A DNA stretch of 64,000 nt from Clostridium sp. KNHs205 (GCF_000702945.1 NZ_JNLE01000003.1:62001-126000); one strand, 5' to 3'; positions 25,829-34,525 are shown, counted from the first letter of the stretch. A program made the numbers and translations. Notes: generated by a model not told the origin, from the sequence alone.

Positions 25829-28174
25829 TTATTTCTTTGTTGCAACAATAACCCTGATAACACCGTCTTCCTGGTTAATCTTATCTGTATAGGCCTCAAC
25901 ATTGTATTTCTTCAGATTTGAGATGTCGGAAAGTTTGGCAGGGTAATAATTATTATCGCTGTAAACATATACTGCTGCTTTGTCAGAGATAGGATATACA
26001 GACTCGCCTCCCCTTACCTGATTTCTTTCGATAGAAGTAACCCCAACCTTATAAAGGGTCTTCAGGAACTTGATCTCACCATTATTAATCAGAAATCCTT
26101 TAGGTCCTGCTGTTTCGTTAAAGCTTATTTCCTGGGCTTCTGTGGTATATTTATTTCCACTAAGATCATAGGTATAGGTGCCGGATAACTGTAAATTTCC
26201 ATTACCTGCGTTCATCTGATCGATTATTGTAAAAGAAAGCAATATTCCATACTGAAAGAGGTCTCCCGTGGCATTTAACAGTATCATATCCGTGATCTCA
26301 CCGGATTTATTTACTCCGTAATATAACACATTCTGGCTGGTTAACTGGGTTCCGCTGAGTTTGTTAGGGCTTACCTTTGTATAACTTCCCTTTGCTACAT
26401 CAAGAATATTGGCATTGGCCGTAATTACCCTGCCGGAAACACTGGTACCGTTACTGCTTACGGTACCTTCCAGTCTGCCGGATACAGCCTTCGATACTAC
26501 TGGTTCACCGTTTACATAGTTTATCTCTACAATATCTCCCACCACGAAATTTGCCAGTTTTGTATCATATTCCTGTTCCGTTCCGCTGGTATCTACAATT
26601 CGGATATAATTGATTAGATCAGCGTTTCCTTTACTGTCCTTCGACATATGTATACCGGTCTTAATAACATAACCCGCTATTACAGACTGAATATCTGTTG
26701 CAGGGGTAATTCCCGCTACGGTTCCGTCATCTCCAAGAAGCAGTACTACCCTCATTCCCTCTCTGATACTTCCCTGGGCAGATAGCTCATAACCTAAAGC
26801 CTGACTGCCAATCTTATAGGTAACTCCGCCAACTACTATTTCAGCAGGGGCTACCTGATTGGGTTTTGCTTCCTCATAGGTTCCGTAGACCTTATTATTA
26901 TAGGCCCAGATGGTTTTTAATTCTTCAGAATAATAAACTACATCATATGCCTCCAGCCTGCCTTTTTCACTTAACTTACCATTTTTATAAATTCTTGCAT
27001 TCTGAACACTCTGAGGTAGGTTGGACAGTGAACTGTCTTTTAGGATATAGGGTCCCTTTTTATATTGATTCAGTATGCTTAGATAATCTACCTCTCCCTT
27101 TTCGTCATAGGCCCAGATTATCTTTGCTTCTTTGGAATAATACAATATATCATAATTGGTTATATCTGATATAGCTGCCTTTTTATCATTTTTATAAATA
27201 CTGGCTGAGCTTGCACTGAAGGGAATTTTCTCTTTCCAGCTGCTGCCATATAGGTAGGGTCCCTTTCTGGTGCTATCAAGAAGAGCCTTATATCCGATGT
27301 TACTATCCGCGTCAAATGCCCATACTGTCTTTAAGGTGATAGAATAATATATCAGGTCACCTGCCTTAATGCCAGATTTTCCACTTTTATTGTTATTCTT
27401 ATATAGTCGCTTTGCGCTTACCTGAAAAGGAATGGATTTCTCCCATTTCGCATTTACAAAAAAGGGGCCTTTTAAAGATTCATTCACTTTTTTATCGTAA
27501 TCAATTTCTCCCCTGACATCCAAAGAATAACCAAAGAGTTCCCCGTAAAGGCTGCCCTCTTTATTTTTTGCCTTTAACAGATTATAGAATAAGTTTATAC
27601 AGTCCTTCCGCTTCATGGAGCTGCTTCGTTTGAGGCTTATATTGCTGTTTAAATCCTTATCCAGGTAAAGTCCGTATTTGGCATCGGAAATGTTCCCTTC
27701 AAAGTCCTCATTACTGTAACCCAGCAGCATAACTGCTCCATTTATAGCTTCCTCAAGGGTCACCAGTTTCCCAGGCTTAAACTTACCCCCAAGATAACCG
27801 CTCATCCAGCCCTTGCTGACAGCTAATTTGATATAACCGGAATATTGGTTCTTTGGTGATACATCTACAAATATTCTTGCATTGGTATTACTGCTTACCT
27901 TTCCGGCATAGCTTGAAAGGCTTACCAGCATTTTCGCATATTCTCCACGGGTCACTCCTTTTGTCGCTCCCCAGCTTCCCGATGTATTTACATTTATCAC
28001 TCCCAGCATTTCCATTACTTTAACAGAAATATCAGTATCCCCTGACTCATATTGAAAACCTGCTGTATCCTCTTTTTTGCCTGCCTCTGCTGCATAGGCC
28101 TCCCCTATCGGCACGGTTGATACTGTCATAATCACTAAAATTATAGCCATGATACCGGAAAGTACTTTCTTCAT
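25829..28174 (-). CDS. SLH-domain cell-surface protein with three internal ~69-residue repeats
   Basis: A 781-residue secreted protein. Signal peptide residues 1-28 end in GEAYA. SLH repeats span about 45-200 (for example GVTRGEYAKMLV and GGKFKPGKLVTLEEAI), anchoring it to cell-wall polymer. Three repeats of about 69 residues follow, starting at about 235, 304 and 373; each begins KGPF/Y and ends DI/V.YYS..LKTIWAY. The rest to 781 is beta-rich and unassigned. ATG 28174 follows AAAGGAGAT (a GTG one codon upstream is also possible); the longer frame to 28231 lacks a site. It ends 30 bp before the adaptor gene, so co-expression is likely and the protein may assist the export complex. Confidence 0.85.
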   Translation of the reverse strand: MKKVLSGIMAIILVIMTVSTVPIGEAYAAEAGKKEDTAGFQYESGDTDISVKVMEMLGVINVNTSGSWGATKGVTRGEYAKMLVSLSSYAGKVSSNTNARIFVDVSPKNQYSGYIKLAVSKGWMSGYLGGKFKPGKLVTLEEAINGAVMLLGYSNEDFEGNISDAKYGLYLDKDLNSNISLKRSSSMKRKDCINLFYNLLKAKNKEGSLYGELFGYSLDVRGEIDYDKKVNESLKGPFFVNAKWEKSIPFQVSAKRLYKNNNKSGKSGIKAGDLIYYSITLKTVWAFDADSNIGYKALLDSTRKGPYLYGSSWKEKIPFSASSASIYKNDKKAAISDITNYDILYYSKEAKIIWAYDEKGEVDYLSILNQYKKGPYILKDSSLSNLPQSVQNARIYKNGKLSEKGRLEAYDVVYYSEELKTIWAYNNKVYGTYEEAKPNQVAPAEIVVGGVTYKIGSQALGYELSAQGSIREGMRVVLLLGDDGTVAGITPATDIQSVIAGYVIKTGIHMSKDSKGNADLINYIRIVDTSGTEQEYDTKLANFVVGDIVEINYVNGEPVVSKAVSGRLEGTVSSNGTSVSGRVITANANILDVAKGSYTKVSPNKLSGTQLTSQNVLYYGVNKSGEITDMILLNATGDLFQYGILLSFTIIDQMNAGNGNLQLSGTYTYDLSGNKYTTEAQEISFNETAGPKGFLINNGEIKFLKTLYKVGVTSIERNQVRGGESVYPISDKAAVYVYSDNNYYPAKLSDISNLKKYNVEAYTDKINQEDGVIRVIVATKK

Positions 28175-28324
28175 CACTTTAATATCTCCTTTCGATACAG
28201 CTAATAACTGTATCCCTAATGTCAAAAACATGAATATTTTACCATATAAAATCCATATAGTTCTTTCAATTACCTTACGTATTTATAATAATTATCTAAA
28301 GAAACTCAAAAGATTATAAAAATA

Positions 28325-28356
28325 GAGCTGTTGCTATATTTTTATTGCAACAGCTC
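28325..28356 (-). terminator. Terminator of the YciI-like gene
   Basis: A perfect 10-bp stem GAGCTGTTGC/GCAACAGCTC, 16 bp past the stop at 28372, followed on the minus strand by TATTTTTAT. Confidence 0.85.
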
Positions 28357-28371
28357 ACATAAATTCCGCTT

Positions 28372-28647
28372 CTACAGCAGATAGTTATTAGTCTCATCCG
28401 CTATTTCCATTGTTCTCAGCTCATAGGTCTTACAGCCGGAGGAAATAAAGGGATCTGACTGCGCTATACGGTCAGCCTCTTCCTTATCCTGTGCGGAAAA
28501 TACTACCATTCCTCCGGGATAATCTCCAAATGGCCCACAAAGTATGAGTCTATCCTCTTTTTTTAGTTGCTTCAGATGTTCCACATGCTGTTCCACCAGT
28601 TCTTTATTAAGCTGGTTCTGGTTCTTCATCAGGTATACAAATGTCAT
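28372..28647 (-). CDS. YciI family protein
   Basis: A 91-residue ferredoxin-like-fold protein (dimeric alpha-beta barrel). It has HVEHLKQLKKEDRLILCGPFGD and GGMVVFSAQDKEEADRIAQSDPFISSG, the YciI signature with the conserved His (HVEHL) and the Asp of SDPF. The biochemical role of the family is poorly known. It is monocistronic with a strong terminator. Confidence 0.9.
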   Translation of the reverse strand: MTFVYLMKNQNQLNKELVEQHVEHLKQLKKEDRLILCGPFGDYPGGMVVFSAQDKEEADRIAQSDPFISSGCKTYELRTMEIADETNNYLL

Positions 28648-28763
28648 AGTGCTTCCTCCTAAATTCTATTTTCATAAATTTCATCCTGTAAAAGCTGTGT
28701 TTCAAATTATTAAGCTATCAGCTACCTCTTTTTTTAAAAATATCTTATCTTTACTTAATATCC

Positions 28764-29507
28764 TTAAATCTTTATAGGCACCTTCCTGGTAAGCGTTCGG
28801 ATTAAGCCTAATAAAACCGCTATTACGCCTACCGTTCCGATAACTGAAAAATAAATGGAGTTGTCTGCAAATATATCTTTAAAATCATCACTAAATATAG
28901 AAAACCATCCGTTTATCCACACCATTCCGTGAAGAGCTAATGCTGCTAAAGCAACAACTATAAACCCTATTCCAATCAATGCATGATAGCGGTAAAAACC
29001 AATATTAATCAGCCAGCCCATTAAGAAGTAGGCAAATATATTTAAGGCATATAAAAAGAACAACAGCAGCCAATTGTTGCTCAAACCGGGTATCAGAACC
29101 TCCTCCTTAAATGAATATCCAAACTGCCCAAAAATCAGCTTTCCTAACTCCGAACCTGCACTGAAAATAAAAGCCAGGGTGAAGGCGAGGGCTAAGGACG
29201 CAAGCACATTACCACGAAAGTAAGCCTTTCTTGTCACTCCATGTGTCACGTAAAAAGGCAATTGTATAAATCCTGTTACAATTCCTATAACTATCATAAA
29301 AATTCCAGAAGCACTATAAGAAGTAATATACAAATTTTCTCTTTCCATTCCGTCCCTTAACGCATTTGCTGCAGATGCATCTCTAAAGGATAGTACAGAC
29401 ATTCCCAAATGCATTATTATAATAGCAATAATAAACCATATGGTGTATTTAAAATATGATTCATAAATATCCTTGAATACACTCAGGGTTTTTGATTTTG
29501 ATTTCAT
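28764..29507 (-). CDS. ABC-2-like membrane permease of the GntR-linked operon
   Basis: A 247-residue integral membrane protein with about six helices and few long loops, no lipobox and no nucleotide-binding motif. Its place as third gene after a YtrA-type GntR regulator and an ABC ATPase makes it the permease of that transporter. The gap to the ATPase gene is 35 bp. The export substrate is unknown; related operons respond to cell-envelope antibiotics. Confidence 0.8.
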   Translation of the reverse strand: MKSKSKTLSVFKDIYESYFKYTIWFIIAIIIMHLGMSVLSFRDASAANALRDGMERENLYITSYSASGIFMIVIGIVTGFIQLPFYVTHGVTRKAYFRGNVLASLALAFTLAFIFSAGSELGKLIFGQFGYSFKEEVLIPGLSNNWLLLFFLYALNIFAYFLMGWLINIGFYRYHALIGIGFIVVALAALALHGMVWINGWFSIFSDDFKDIFADNSIYFSVIGTVGVIAVLLGLIRTLTRKVPIKI

Positions 29508-29542
29508 AAAACACCTATACCTTTCAATTTTAGTTTATATTA

Positions 29543-30424
29543 TTATACCTTCTCAGCCTCATCCTCAGTTAAGTAGATAAATAAATCCTGAAGAGAAATC
29601 GGTCCGACATCTAATCCCTTTTCATGTGCCTTTGCCACTAACTGCTCCAGCTCTTCTTCATAAAGCCTTACAGCCTTAGTGCCTCCCAACTGCTCTGAGC
29701 CCAATATCCGTCTTCCCTGAATAAATTCATCCACCTCTTTAATTCCACCGGTAATGGTAACTCCCTTCGAGATTAAAGTTTCATATTCTTCCTGAAGAAG
29801 CAAGGAACCATTCTTAAGTATCAGTACTTCATCAAAGAGATAATCCATTTCTGATACCAGATGAGTGGATAAGATTATAATCCTTGGGCTTCTGGCCTGC
29901 TCCTCCAGTAATTCTTTATAGAAGGTTACTCTCGTAGGTGCATCCATACCAAGATAGGCTTCATCAAAGATGGTTATGGGTGCACGGCTTGCCAATCCGA
30001 TAATTACATCCAGTACGGACTGCATACCTTTGGATAGCTTATTAGCAGCTCTATTCTTAGGCAGTTTAAAGCGCTTGATTAAAGTCTCCGCGTATTCTCT
30101 GTCAAAGTTCGGGCTGAATCTTGCGGACGCCTTGATTAACTGTCCAGTCTTGCTATACTCATCCTTGTAATCTTTCTGGTATATCAGCCGAATCTGCTCT
30201 ACAACCTTCGCATTTTCAAAAAGAGGTTCTCCCGAAACGGTTACTACTCCTTCTGTGGCTTCTCTTAAAGCTGAAAGAATTGACAGGAGGGAAGTCTTAC
30301 CAGCACCGTTTCTACCGATAAGTCCATATATTTTCTGATCCTCAAGTTTAAAGGAAATATTCTTTAAGGCTTCGAATTTCTTATATTTTAAGGATACATT
30401 TTTCACTTCTACTTGATATGTCAT
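29543..30424 (-). CDS. ABC transporter ATPase (YtrB-like)
   Basis: A 293-residue ATPase: GRNGAGKTSLL (Walker A), LSKGMQSVLDV (degenerate signature), ITIFDEAYLGMD (Walker B) and the STHLV H-loop. The weak signature with DEA in place of DEP is typical of the YtrB-type ATPases linked to GntR regulators. It starts by ATGA overlap with the regulator gene and contacts the membrane protein encoded next. Confidence 0.88.
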   Translation of the reverse strand: MTYQVEVKNVSLKYKKFEALKNISFKLEDQKIYGLIGRNGAGKTSLLSILSALREATEGVVTVSGEPLFENAKVVEQIRLIYQKDYKDEYSKTGQLIKASARFSPNFDREYAETLIKRFKLPKNRAANKLSKGMQSVLDVIIGLASRAPITIFDEAYLGMDAPTRVTFYKELLEEQARSPRIIILSTHLVSEMDYLFDEVLILKNGSLLLQEEYETLISKGVTITGGIKEVDEFIQGRRILGSEQLGGTKAVRLYEEELEQLVAKAHEKGLDVGPISLQDLFIYLTEDEAEKV

Positions 30425-30795
30425 TTGACCATCCTCCCTATCCTATTAATCATCTCTGTTATTTCGGCCTCGGATATTCCAAGCTTTACAGCTTCTTGCA
30501 CCAAAGGCACTATATAGTCATCTACGAATACTTCTTTTCTCTTGTTCATGAGTTTTTCTTTCGCTCCAGCTGCAACAAACATGCCAATCCCCCTTTTTTT
30601 ATAGAGTATCCCTTCCTCTACCAGTTGATTTACTCCTTTTGCTACCGTGGCATGGTTAATTTTATAAAAGCTCACTAACTGATTGGTGGAGGGAGCCTGT
30701 TCTTCCTCCTTTAATTGGTCATTTACGATCTGATCTTCAATTTTTTCACGAATTTGTATAAATATTGGTTTATTGTTATCAAAGGTCGTATTCAA
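30421..30795 (-). CDS. GntR-family regulator, YtrA subfamily
   Basis: A 124-residue repressor: winged HTH at about 10-75 (IFIQIREKIEDQIVNDQLKE, then PSTNQLVSFYKINHATVAKG) and a short C-terminal dimerisation helix pair of the YtrA type. It is the first gene of the regulator-ATPase-permease operon. A perfect 7+7 bp palindrome in its own promoter (30829-30852) is the likely operator, so it should be autoregulated. Confidence 0.92.
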   Translation of the reverse strand: MNTTFDNNKPIFIQIREKIEDQIVNDQLKEEEQAPSTNQLVSFYKINHATVAKGVNQLVEEGILYKKRGIGMFVAAGAKEKLMNKRKEVFVDDYIVPLVQEAVKLGISEAEITEMINRIGRMVK

Positions 30796-30828
30796 GCAAA
30801 AACCTCCTTTCTTGTTATACAGTAATAC

Positions 30829-30878
30829 GGTTATATACTTATGTGTATAACCATACTACCACTGAGATATATTGTCAA
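30829..30878 (-). promoter_or_regulatory. Promoter and YtrA-type operator of the GntR operon
   Basis: On the minus strand TTGACA (30873-30878), a 17-bp spacer and TATGGT (30850-30855). The -10 overlaps the palindrome GGTTATA-N10-TATAACC (30829-30852). This placement suits a repressor that blocks polymerase. Confidence 0.8.
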
Positions 30879-30888
30879 TACTTATTAA

Positions 30889-30924
30889 AAAAACCGGCTA
30901 TTCTTTTTTGAATAACCGGTTTTA
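30889..30924 (-). terminator. Terminator of the DHFR-fold gene
   Basis: A 13-bp stem with one mismatch, AAACCGGCTATTC/GAATAACCGGTTT, followed on the minus strand by a run of Ts. It lies about 50 bp past the stop at 30976. Confidence 0.8.
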
Positions 30925-30975
30925 ATAGTATACAGGCTTAAAGTAACAGAAGCTCTTCCAAAAGAGCTACTACTA

Positions 30976-31503
30976 TTAATGCACTGTTTCATAATGAAGT
31001 TCAGTAAACTGATTAAAGGTTCTGGCACCTTTTAAGCGAAGCCTTGTTTCAAAATCATGTTTCTTGAATAACGGGATACCATCTCCAAGAATAGTGGGAG
31101 TAACTGTGATAATCCACTCATCCACAAGTCTTTTCTCAATAAATTCATGGAGCATACTGCCGCCGCCTACTATCCAGATATCCTTGCCTTCTTCCTGCTT
31201 CAATTTCTGCATGAATTCTGTGATATCACCATTTACATATTCAACATTTTCATCTATTCCCTGTCTGGAGCCTGACAGTACATAACATTGCTTTCCTTCA
31301 TAGGGAAAGTTATCGCCTTCATGACTTACAATCCAGTCATAGGTTCTTCTGCCCATAATAATTGTATCAATGGTATCATAGAATTCTGAATAACCATTAT
31401 CCCCTTCACCTTCCGTGTTAATCAGCCATTCAAGATCATCCTCTTTGGTGGCTATATATCCGTCCAGGCTTTCTGCTATGAATAGAACAACTTTTCTTGG
31501 CAT
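30976..31503 (-). CDS. Dihydrofolate-reductase-fold / RibD C-terminal family protein
   Basis: A 175-residue reductase-like protein: MPRKVVLFIAESLDGYIA at the start, then DTIIMGRRTYDWI (about 47-59), DIWIVGGGSMLHEFIEKRLVDEWIITVTPTILGDGIPLF (about 108-146). These match the RibD_C/YwjB-type domain that binds NADPH through the GGG loop. Most members are not true folate reductases and their substrate is unknown. It is monocistronic. Confidence 0.9.
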   Translation of the reverse strand: MPRKVVLFIAESLDGYIATKEDDLEWLINTEGEGDNGYSEFYDTIDTIIMGRRTYDWIVSHEGDNFPYEGKQCYVLSGSRQGIDENVEYVNGDITEFMQKLKQEEGKDIWIVGGGSMLHEFIEKRLVDEWIITVTPTILGDGIPLFKKHDFETRLRLKGARTFNQFTELHYETVH

Positions 31504-31660
31504 CTCATCTACCTCCGTTTAATCTTTTTAAATATATCCATCTTATCTAAGCTGTTTTTATCATCCTCTTTGCAAGTGCATATATTATAAATTAAATTCA
31601 TAAGTTTTCATAGTAATATAATGTATATTCCAAAATTAGAACTTTTCAATATTGGTAAGA

Positions 31661-31750
31661 AAAAAGGGCTGCTGTATGATGTGACCTCACATAAATTAGA
31701 TTCTTTTGTCTAACTTATAGATGTCAGTTCAATGGACAGCTGCCCCTTTT
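31661..31750 (-). terminator. Long composite hairpin after the XRE-TPR gene
   Basis: The outer arms AAAAGGGC.GCTGT and GACAGC.GCCCCTTTT pair, with an inner ATAA.TTAGA/TCTAA.TTAT stem. On the minus strand the outer arm ends in a TTTTTTC run. It starts a few bases past the stop at 31754. Confidence 0.7.
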
Positions 31751-31753
31751 ATT

Positions 31754-32785
31754 CTATATTTCGACTAATTCCTTTAATCTTGCAATTTCTCTTTTGGGTC
31801 TGTCAACAGATTCACCTTCAACGCAATTCCATTCTGTATGAAGTACCCTTATATATTCTTCCCAGGCTCTTACAGCCTCCGGGTAATTACCAAGAATTTC
31901 GTAGATATGAGCCATGCATTCCGCTGCATCTACATATTTAGGCGACGGCTGCAGTTCAAAAGCCTTTTTATTATACTCAATCGCTTCTTCATAACGAGCG
32001 ATTCCTGCATAGCGGTCTGCCAGGTAAGCATATACCAACCAGTTCCCGGCATCCTTATCTGCCATGCCCTGCCAGACCCCAAAAGCTTCCTCCTGCTTTC
32101 CTTCCGCCCAAAGAAGTTCACCTTCATACATAGCAACTCTGGAATCATCCCTGACCTTCTGCATATCTTTTAAGACTGTTTTAGCTTCCTTAAGCCTTCC
32201 GTCGGCTATCAGTTCATCCAGCAGATACATATACCCTCTGGGATAACCCGGGTTTGTTTTAACAAACTGCTGGTAATAGGTAATTCTATTATGATGATTG
32301 ATATAGTTCCAATCTTTTGCCGTTCCCTGCTGGGCTTTCATTAATGAGACGTGATTATCCTTTGAGTCAGGATTTTCTTCCAGTGCCGCTTTGGCATAAT
32401 ACTCTGCCTGGCTTCTGTATACATCTGCCTCGTGGTTATACAATTCTGCCAGCAGCTGAAGACACTTAGCTTTATGCTTATTATCCTCCAGGGTATCTTT
32501 TAAGTAACGTTCGGCATAATCGTAATCCACCTTAGTAAGGACTCTTTCCGCCATTATCATATTCTCAATTCGCTCCAGGTGGGTTTCTGCCTCTACCTCA
32601 AAGAGTTCATCGATAGTGACGCCAAAAAAGGCTGATACGGCAGGAAGTATCTGGATATCCGGAGTAGTTACATCATTCTCCCATTTGCTGATAGCCTGGG
32701 CGGAAATATGCAGATGCTCTGCTAATTCCTCCTGGGTGACAGATTTACGTAGTCTTAAGTTTTTAATCTTTTTTCCTAAATTCAT
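31754..32785 (-). CDS. XRE-family regulator with C-terminal TPR repeats
   Basis: A 343-residue protein. The N-terminal HTH_3 domain spans residues 5-60 (LRLRKSVTQEELAEHLHISA, AISKWENDVTTPDI). It is followed by TPR-like helical hairpins from about 85 to 330 (ALEENPDSKDNHVSLMKA, WLVYAYLADRYAGIARYEEA). Such proteins are often peptide- or stress-responsive regulators. Its promoter is covered by three ACCGGTCA-type boxes spaced exactly 22 bp, which look like an autoregulatory operator array. Confidence 0.88.
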   Translation of the reverse strand: MNLGKKIKNLRLRKSVTQEELAEHLHISAQAISKWENDVTTPDIQILPAVSAFFGVTIDELFEVEAETHLERIENMIMAERVLTKVDYDYAERYLKDTLEDNKHKAKCLQLLAELYNHEADVYRSQAEYYAKAALEENPDSKDNHVSLMKAQQGTAKDWNYINHHNRITYYQQFVKTNPGYPRGYMYLLDELIADGRLKEAKTVLKDMQKVRDDSRVAMYEGELLWAEGKQEEAFGVWQGMADKDAGNWLVYAYLADRYAGIARYEEAIEYNKKAFELQPSPKYVDAAECMAHIYEILGNYPEAVRAWEEYIRVLHTEWNCVEGESVDRPKREIARLKELVEI

Positions 32786-32800
32786 TTTCTTTTCTCCTTG

Positions 32801-32852
32801 ACCGGTCAGATTTATTATAGCTCCCGGTCAAAGAAGCTTCAATAACCGGTCA
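32801..32852 (-). promoter_or_regulatory. XRE promoter with three 22-bp-phased TGACCGGT boxes
   Basis: On the minus strand: -35 TTGAAG (32837-32842), 17-bp spacer, -10 TATAAT (32814-32819). Boxes ACCGGTCA (32801-32808), CCCGGTCA (32823-32830) and ACCGGTCA (32845-32852) lie below, within and above the promoter at exact 22-bp steps. A weaker ACTGGTTA lies at 32871. Confidence 0.75.
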
Positions 32853-32875
32853 GGCGGATTCTTTTCAACCACTGG

Positions 32876-33412
32876 TTAAGTTAACCCTTTGTCCTCTCCT
32901 TTGTCACGAAGGATTTTCTCCATCAGGTAAAACTTACCCTTTCTCCAGTTAGCCTCGCCAACTACTGAATAGCCCAGGGAATTATACATTCTTAACGCAT
33001 AGGGATTCAGTGTGTAGGCATCCAGACGGATGGACTTTATTCCTTCTGACTTCAGGATTTCTTCAATATGCAGCAAAGTCTTCTTACCAAAACCGCGGTT
33101 CTGGAATTTAGGATGAACACATAAACGGTGGATAACCATAAAATTCTCTGTTTCAAGGACCCATTTCCCATTTTTGTACTGTTCATCAAAGTCTTGATTC
33201 AGTACAAACACAACTCCAATGTCTCCTTCAGATTTACCGACATACAGTTCTTCGTTCTCAAGGTCATTCTCAAGATCCCCGACACTTGGATATACCTCAT
33301 CCCATTGATAGATACCATTTGCAATCATTTCCTTAATACCTTCAGAAAAGACTTCGAATATTTCCGGAATATCGTCCTTACTGCCTTTTTGAAATACCAA
33401 TTCTCCTTCCAT
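32876..33412 (-). CDS. GNAT family N-acetyltransferase
   Basis: A 178-residue acetyltransferase. Motif A is VHPKFQNRGFGKKTLLHIEE around residues 97-116 with the Q/RxxGxG/A acetyl-CoA loop (QNRGFG), followed by GIKSIRLDAYTLNPYALRMYNSLGYSVVGE. ATG 33412 follows GGGAGG at 7 nt. The acceptor substrate is not readable; the sequence resembles amino-group acetyltransferases of small molecules. Confidence 0.9.
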   Translation of the reverse strand: MEGELVFQKGSKDDIPEIFEVFSEGIKEMIANGIYQWDEVYPSVGDLENDLENEELYVGKSEGDIGVVFVLNQDFDEQYKNGKWVLETENFMVIHRLCVHPKFQNRGFGKKTLLHIEEILKSEGIKSIRLDAYTLNPYALRMYNSLGYSVVGEANWRKGKFYLMEKILRDKGEDKGLT

Positions 33413-33555
33413 CTGCTAACCTCCCATGCTGACAATAACTTTATTTCTATGTAGTAAATTATGCTTTTCAATTACAATATACTCTCAGGCTGCCTCTGTC
33501 AAGTTATTCTGTCAATATAAGTCAGTTTTCAGACTATTGGGTTTTCAGAAACTCT

Positions 33556-34359
33556 CTAACTGGATGCACTGGAATATCTTTTCAGGCTTGCCTTAAAAAA
33601 CATCACAGCAACAGCATATAAAATAAGTCCAAGCACCACTCCTCCTGCAATTTCAATTGCCGATGCCCTTCCAAGCAGTATTTCCACAGGCAGGGTTATA
33701 ATGACTCCCACCGGTATGATCCAGGTTAACAGATTCCGAAACAGTACAGGATATATTTTTACCGGGTATCGTCCTAATGCCATAAGACTGTTTAATATCC
33801 AAAGTAAGGGTGTTCCCAGATACCAGAAAGCTGCAGACGCCAGAAGGAGCATAAGTGAGTATAGTATCAGCAGGGCTACCAAAAGATAAGCCAGAAAAGC
33901 TGCTGTGCTTCCTATTGTTTTAGGCGATTCACTTTCAAACAGGGAAATAAGAAGGAGGATTATGCTGATTATAATGTCAAATACAGCCATAGGAGACCAG
34001 TGTCTGATGCTGATATAAAATCTGGTAGAGACAGGTTTTAATAAGGTATAATCGAAACCTCCGGTCCAAAGCTCCCCATCCATGCCGGATATAGAGGAAA
34101 GACTTGGGGAGATAAAAAGCTCTTTCAAGCTCTGAATCAGCATAAAGGTGCCTGTTACAGCCAGCATATCATAGAAACCCCACCCGTTAAAACTCTTATG
34201 TACCGAAAACATTATAAGAATACCGCCGATACTGCCTGAAAGCATAATCACCGTATTGAAAAGCTTTGCTGCAAAGTCAGCCCGGAAAGCGATATCACCT
34301 TGCAAAGACGTCATAAAGAATACTTTTATCAGTTTCCTATAAAATTTTACTGTTTTCAT
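33556..34359 (-). CDS. ABC-2 family permease (DUF990-type), second of pair
   Basis: A 267-residue membrane protein with about six helices. The soluble N-terminus MKTVKFYRKLIKVFFMTSLQ is followed by hydrophobic spans, including the segment with LWILNSLMALGRYPVKIYP typical of the ABC-2 permeases that come in pairs with a NatA-like ATPase. ATG 34359 follows ATAGGAG at 4 nt; the longer frame to 34386 lacks a site. The leader carries the hairpin plus GCAGATAGGAG module. It is the last gene of the MerR-linked operon. Confidence 0.87.
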   Translation of the reverse strand: MKTVKFYRKLIKVFFMTSLQGDIAFRADFAAKLFNTVIMLSGSIGGILIMFSVHKSFNGWGFYDMLAVTGTFMLIQSLKELFISPSLSSISGMDGELWTGGFDYTLLKPVSTRFYISIRHWSPMAVFDIIISIILLLISLFESESPKTIGSTAAFLAYLLVALLILYSLMLLLASAAFWYLGTPLLWILNSLMALGRYPVKIYPVLFRNLLTWIIPVGVIITLPVEILLGRASAIEIAGGVVLGLILYAVAVMFFKASLKRYSSASS

Positions 34360-34393
34360 ATGGCTCCTATCTGCGTACTTCAGCACGCGTATA
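34360..34393 (-). promoter_or_regulatory. Leader hairpin plus GCAGATAGGAG ribosome site
   Basis: The minus strand reads GCGTGCTGAAGTACGC (4-bp stem GCGT/ACGC), then AGATAGGAG and the ATG at 34359. It corresponds to GTGTGCTGATACGC at 10.69 kb, where a G-C pair is replaced by a G-U pair, so the stem is kept. Confidence 0.55.
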
Positions 34394-34399
34394 AAATTT

Positions 34400-34494
34400 G
34401 AGGTAGTGAAATTACCTTATTTCACCCTTACTGGATATTGCAATCGTCGAAAGCCAGCGAACTGGAGTGAAGTTACCTCATTTCACTCTACCTC
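34400..34494. repeat. 95-bp palindromic element between two ABC-2 permease genes
   Basis: The ends GAGGTAGTGAAAT and ATTTCACTCTACCTC are inverted copies with a small gap. Each half holds its own hairpin: GTGAAAT/ATTTCAC at 34406-34424 and GAGTGAA/TTTCACTC at 34465-34488. No ORF. It may be a REP/MITE-like element or an mRNA-processing structure within the operon. Confidence 0.65.
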
Positions 34495-34525
34495 CGGGTA
34501 TTTCCCAAATCAGCTAACGGTATTT

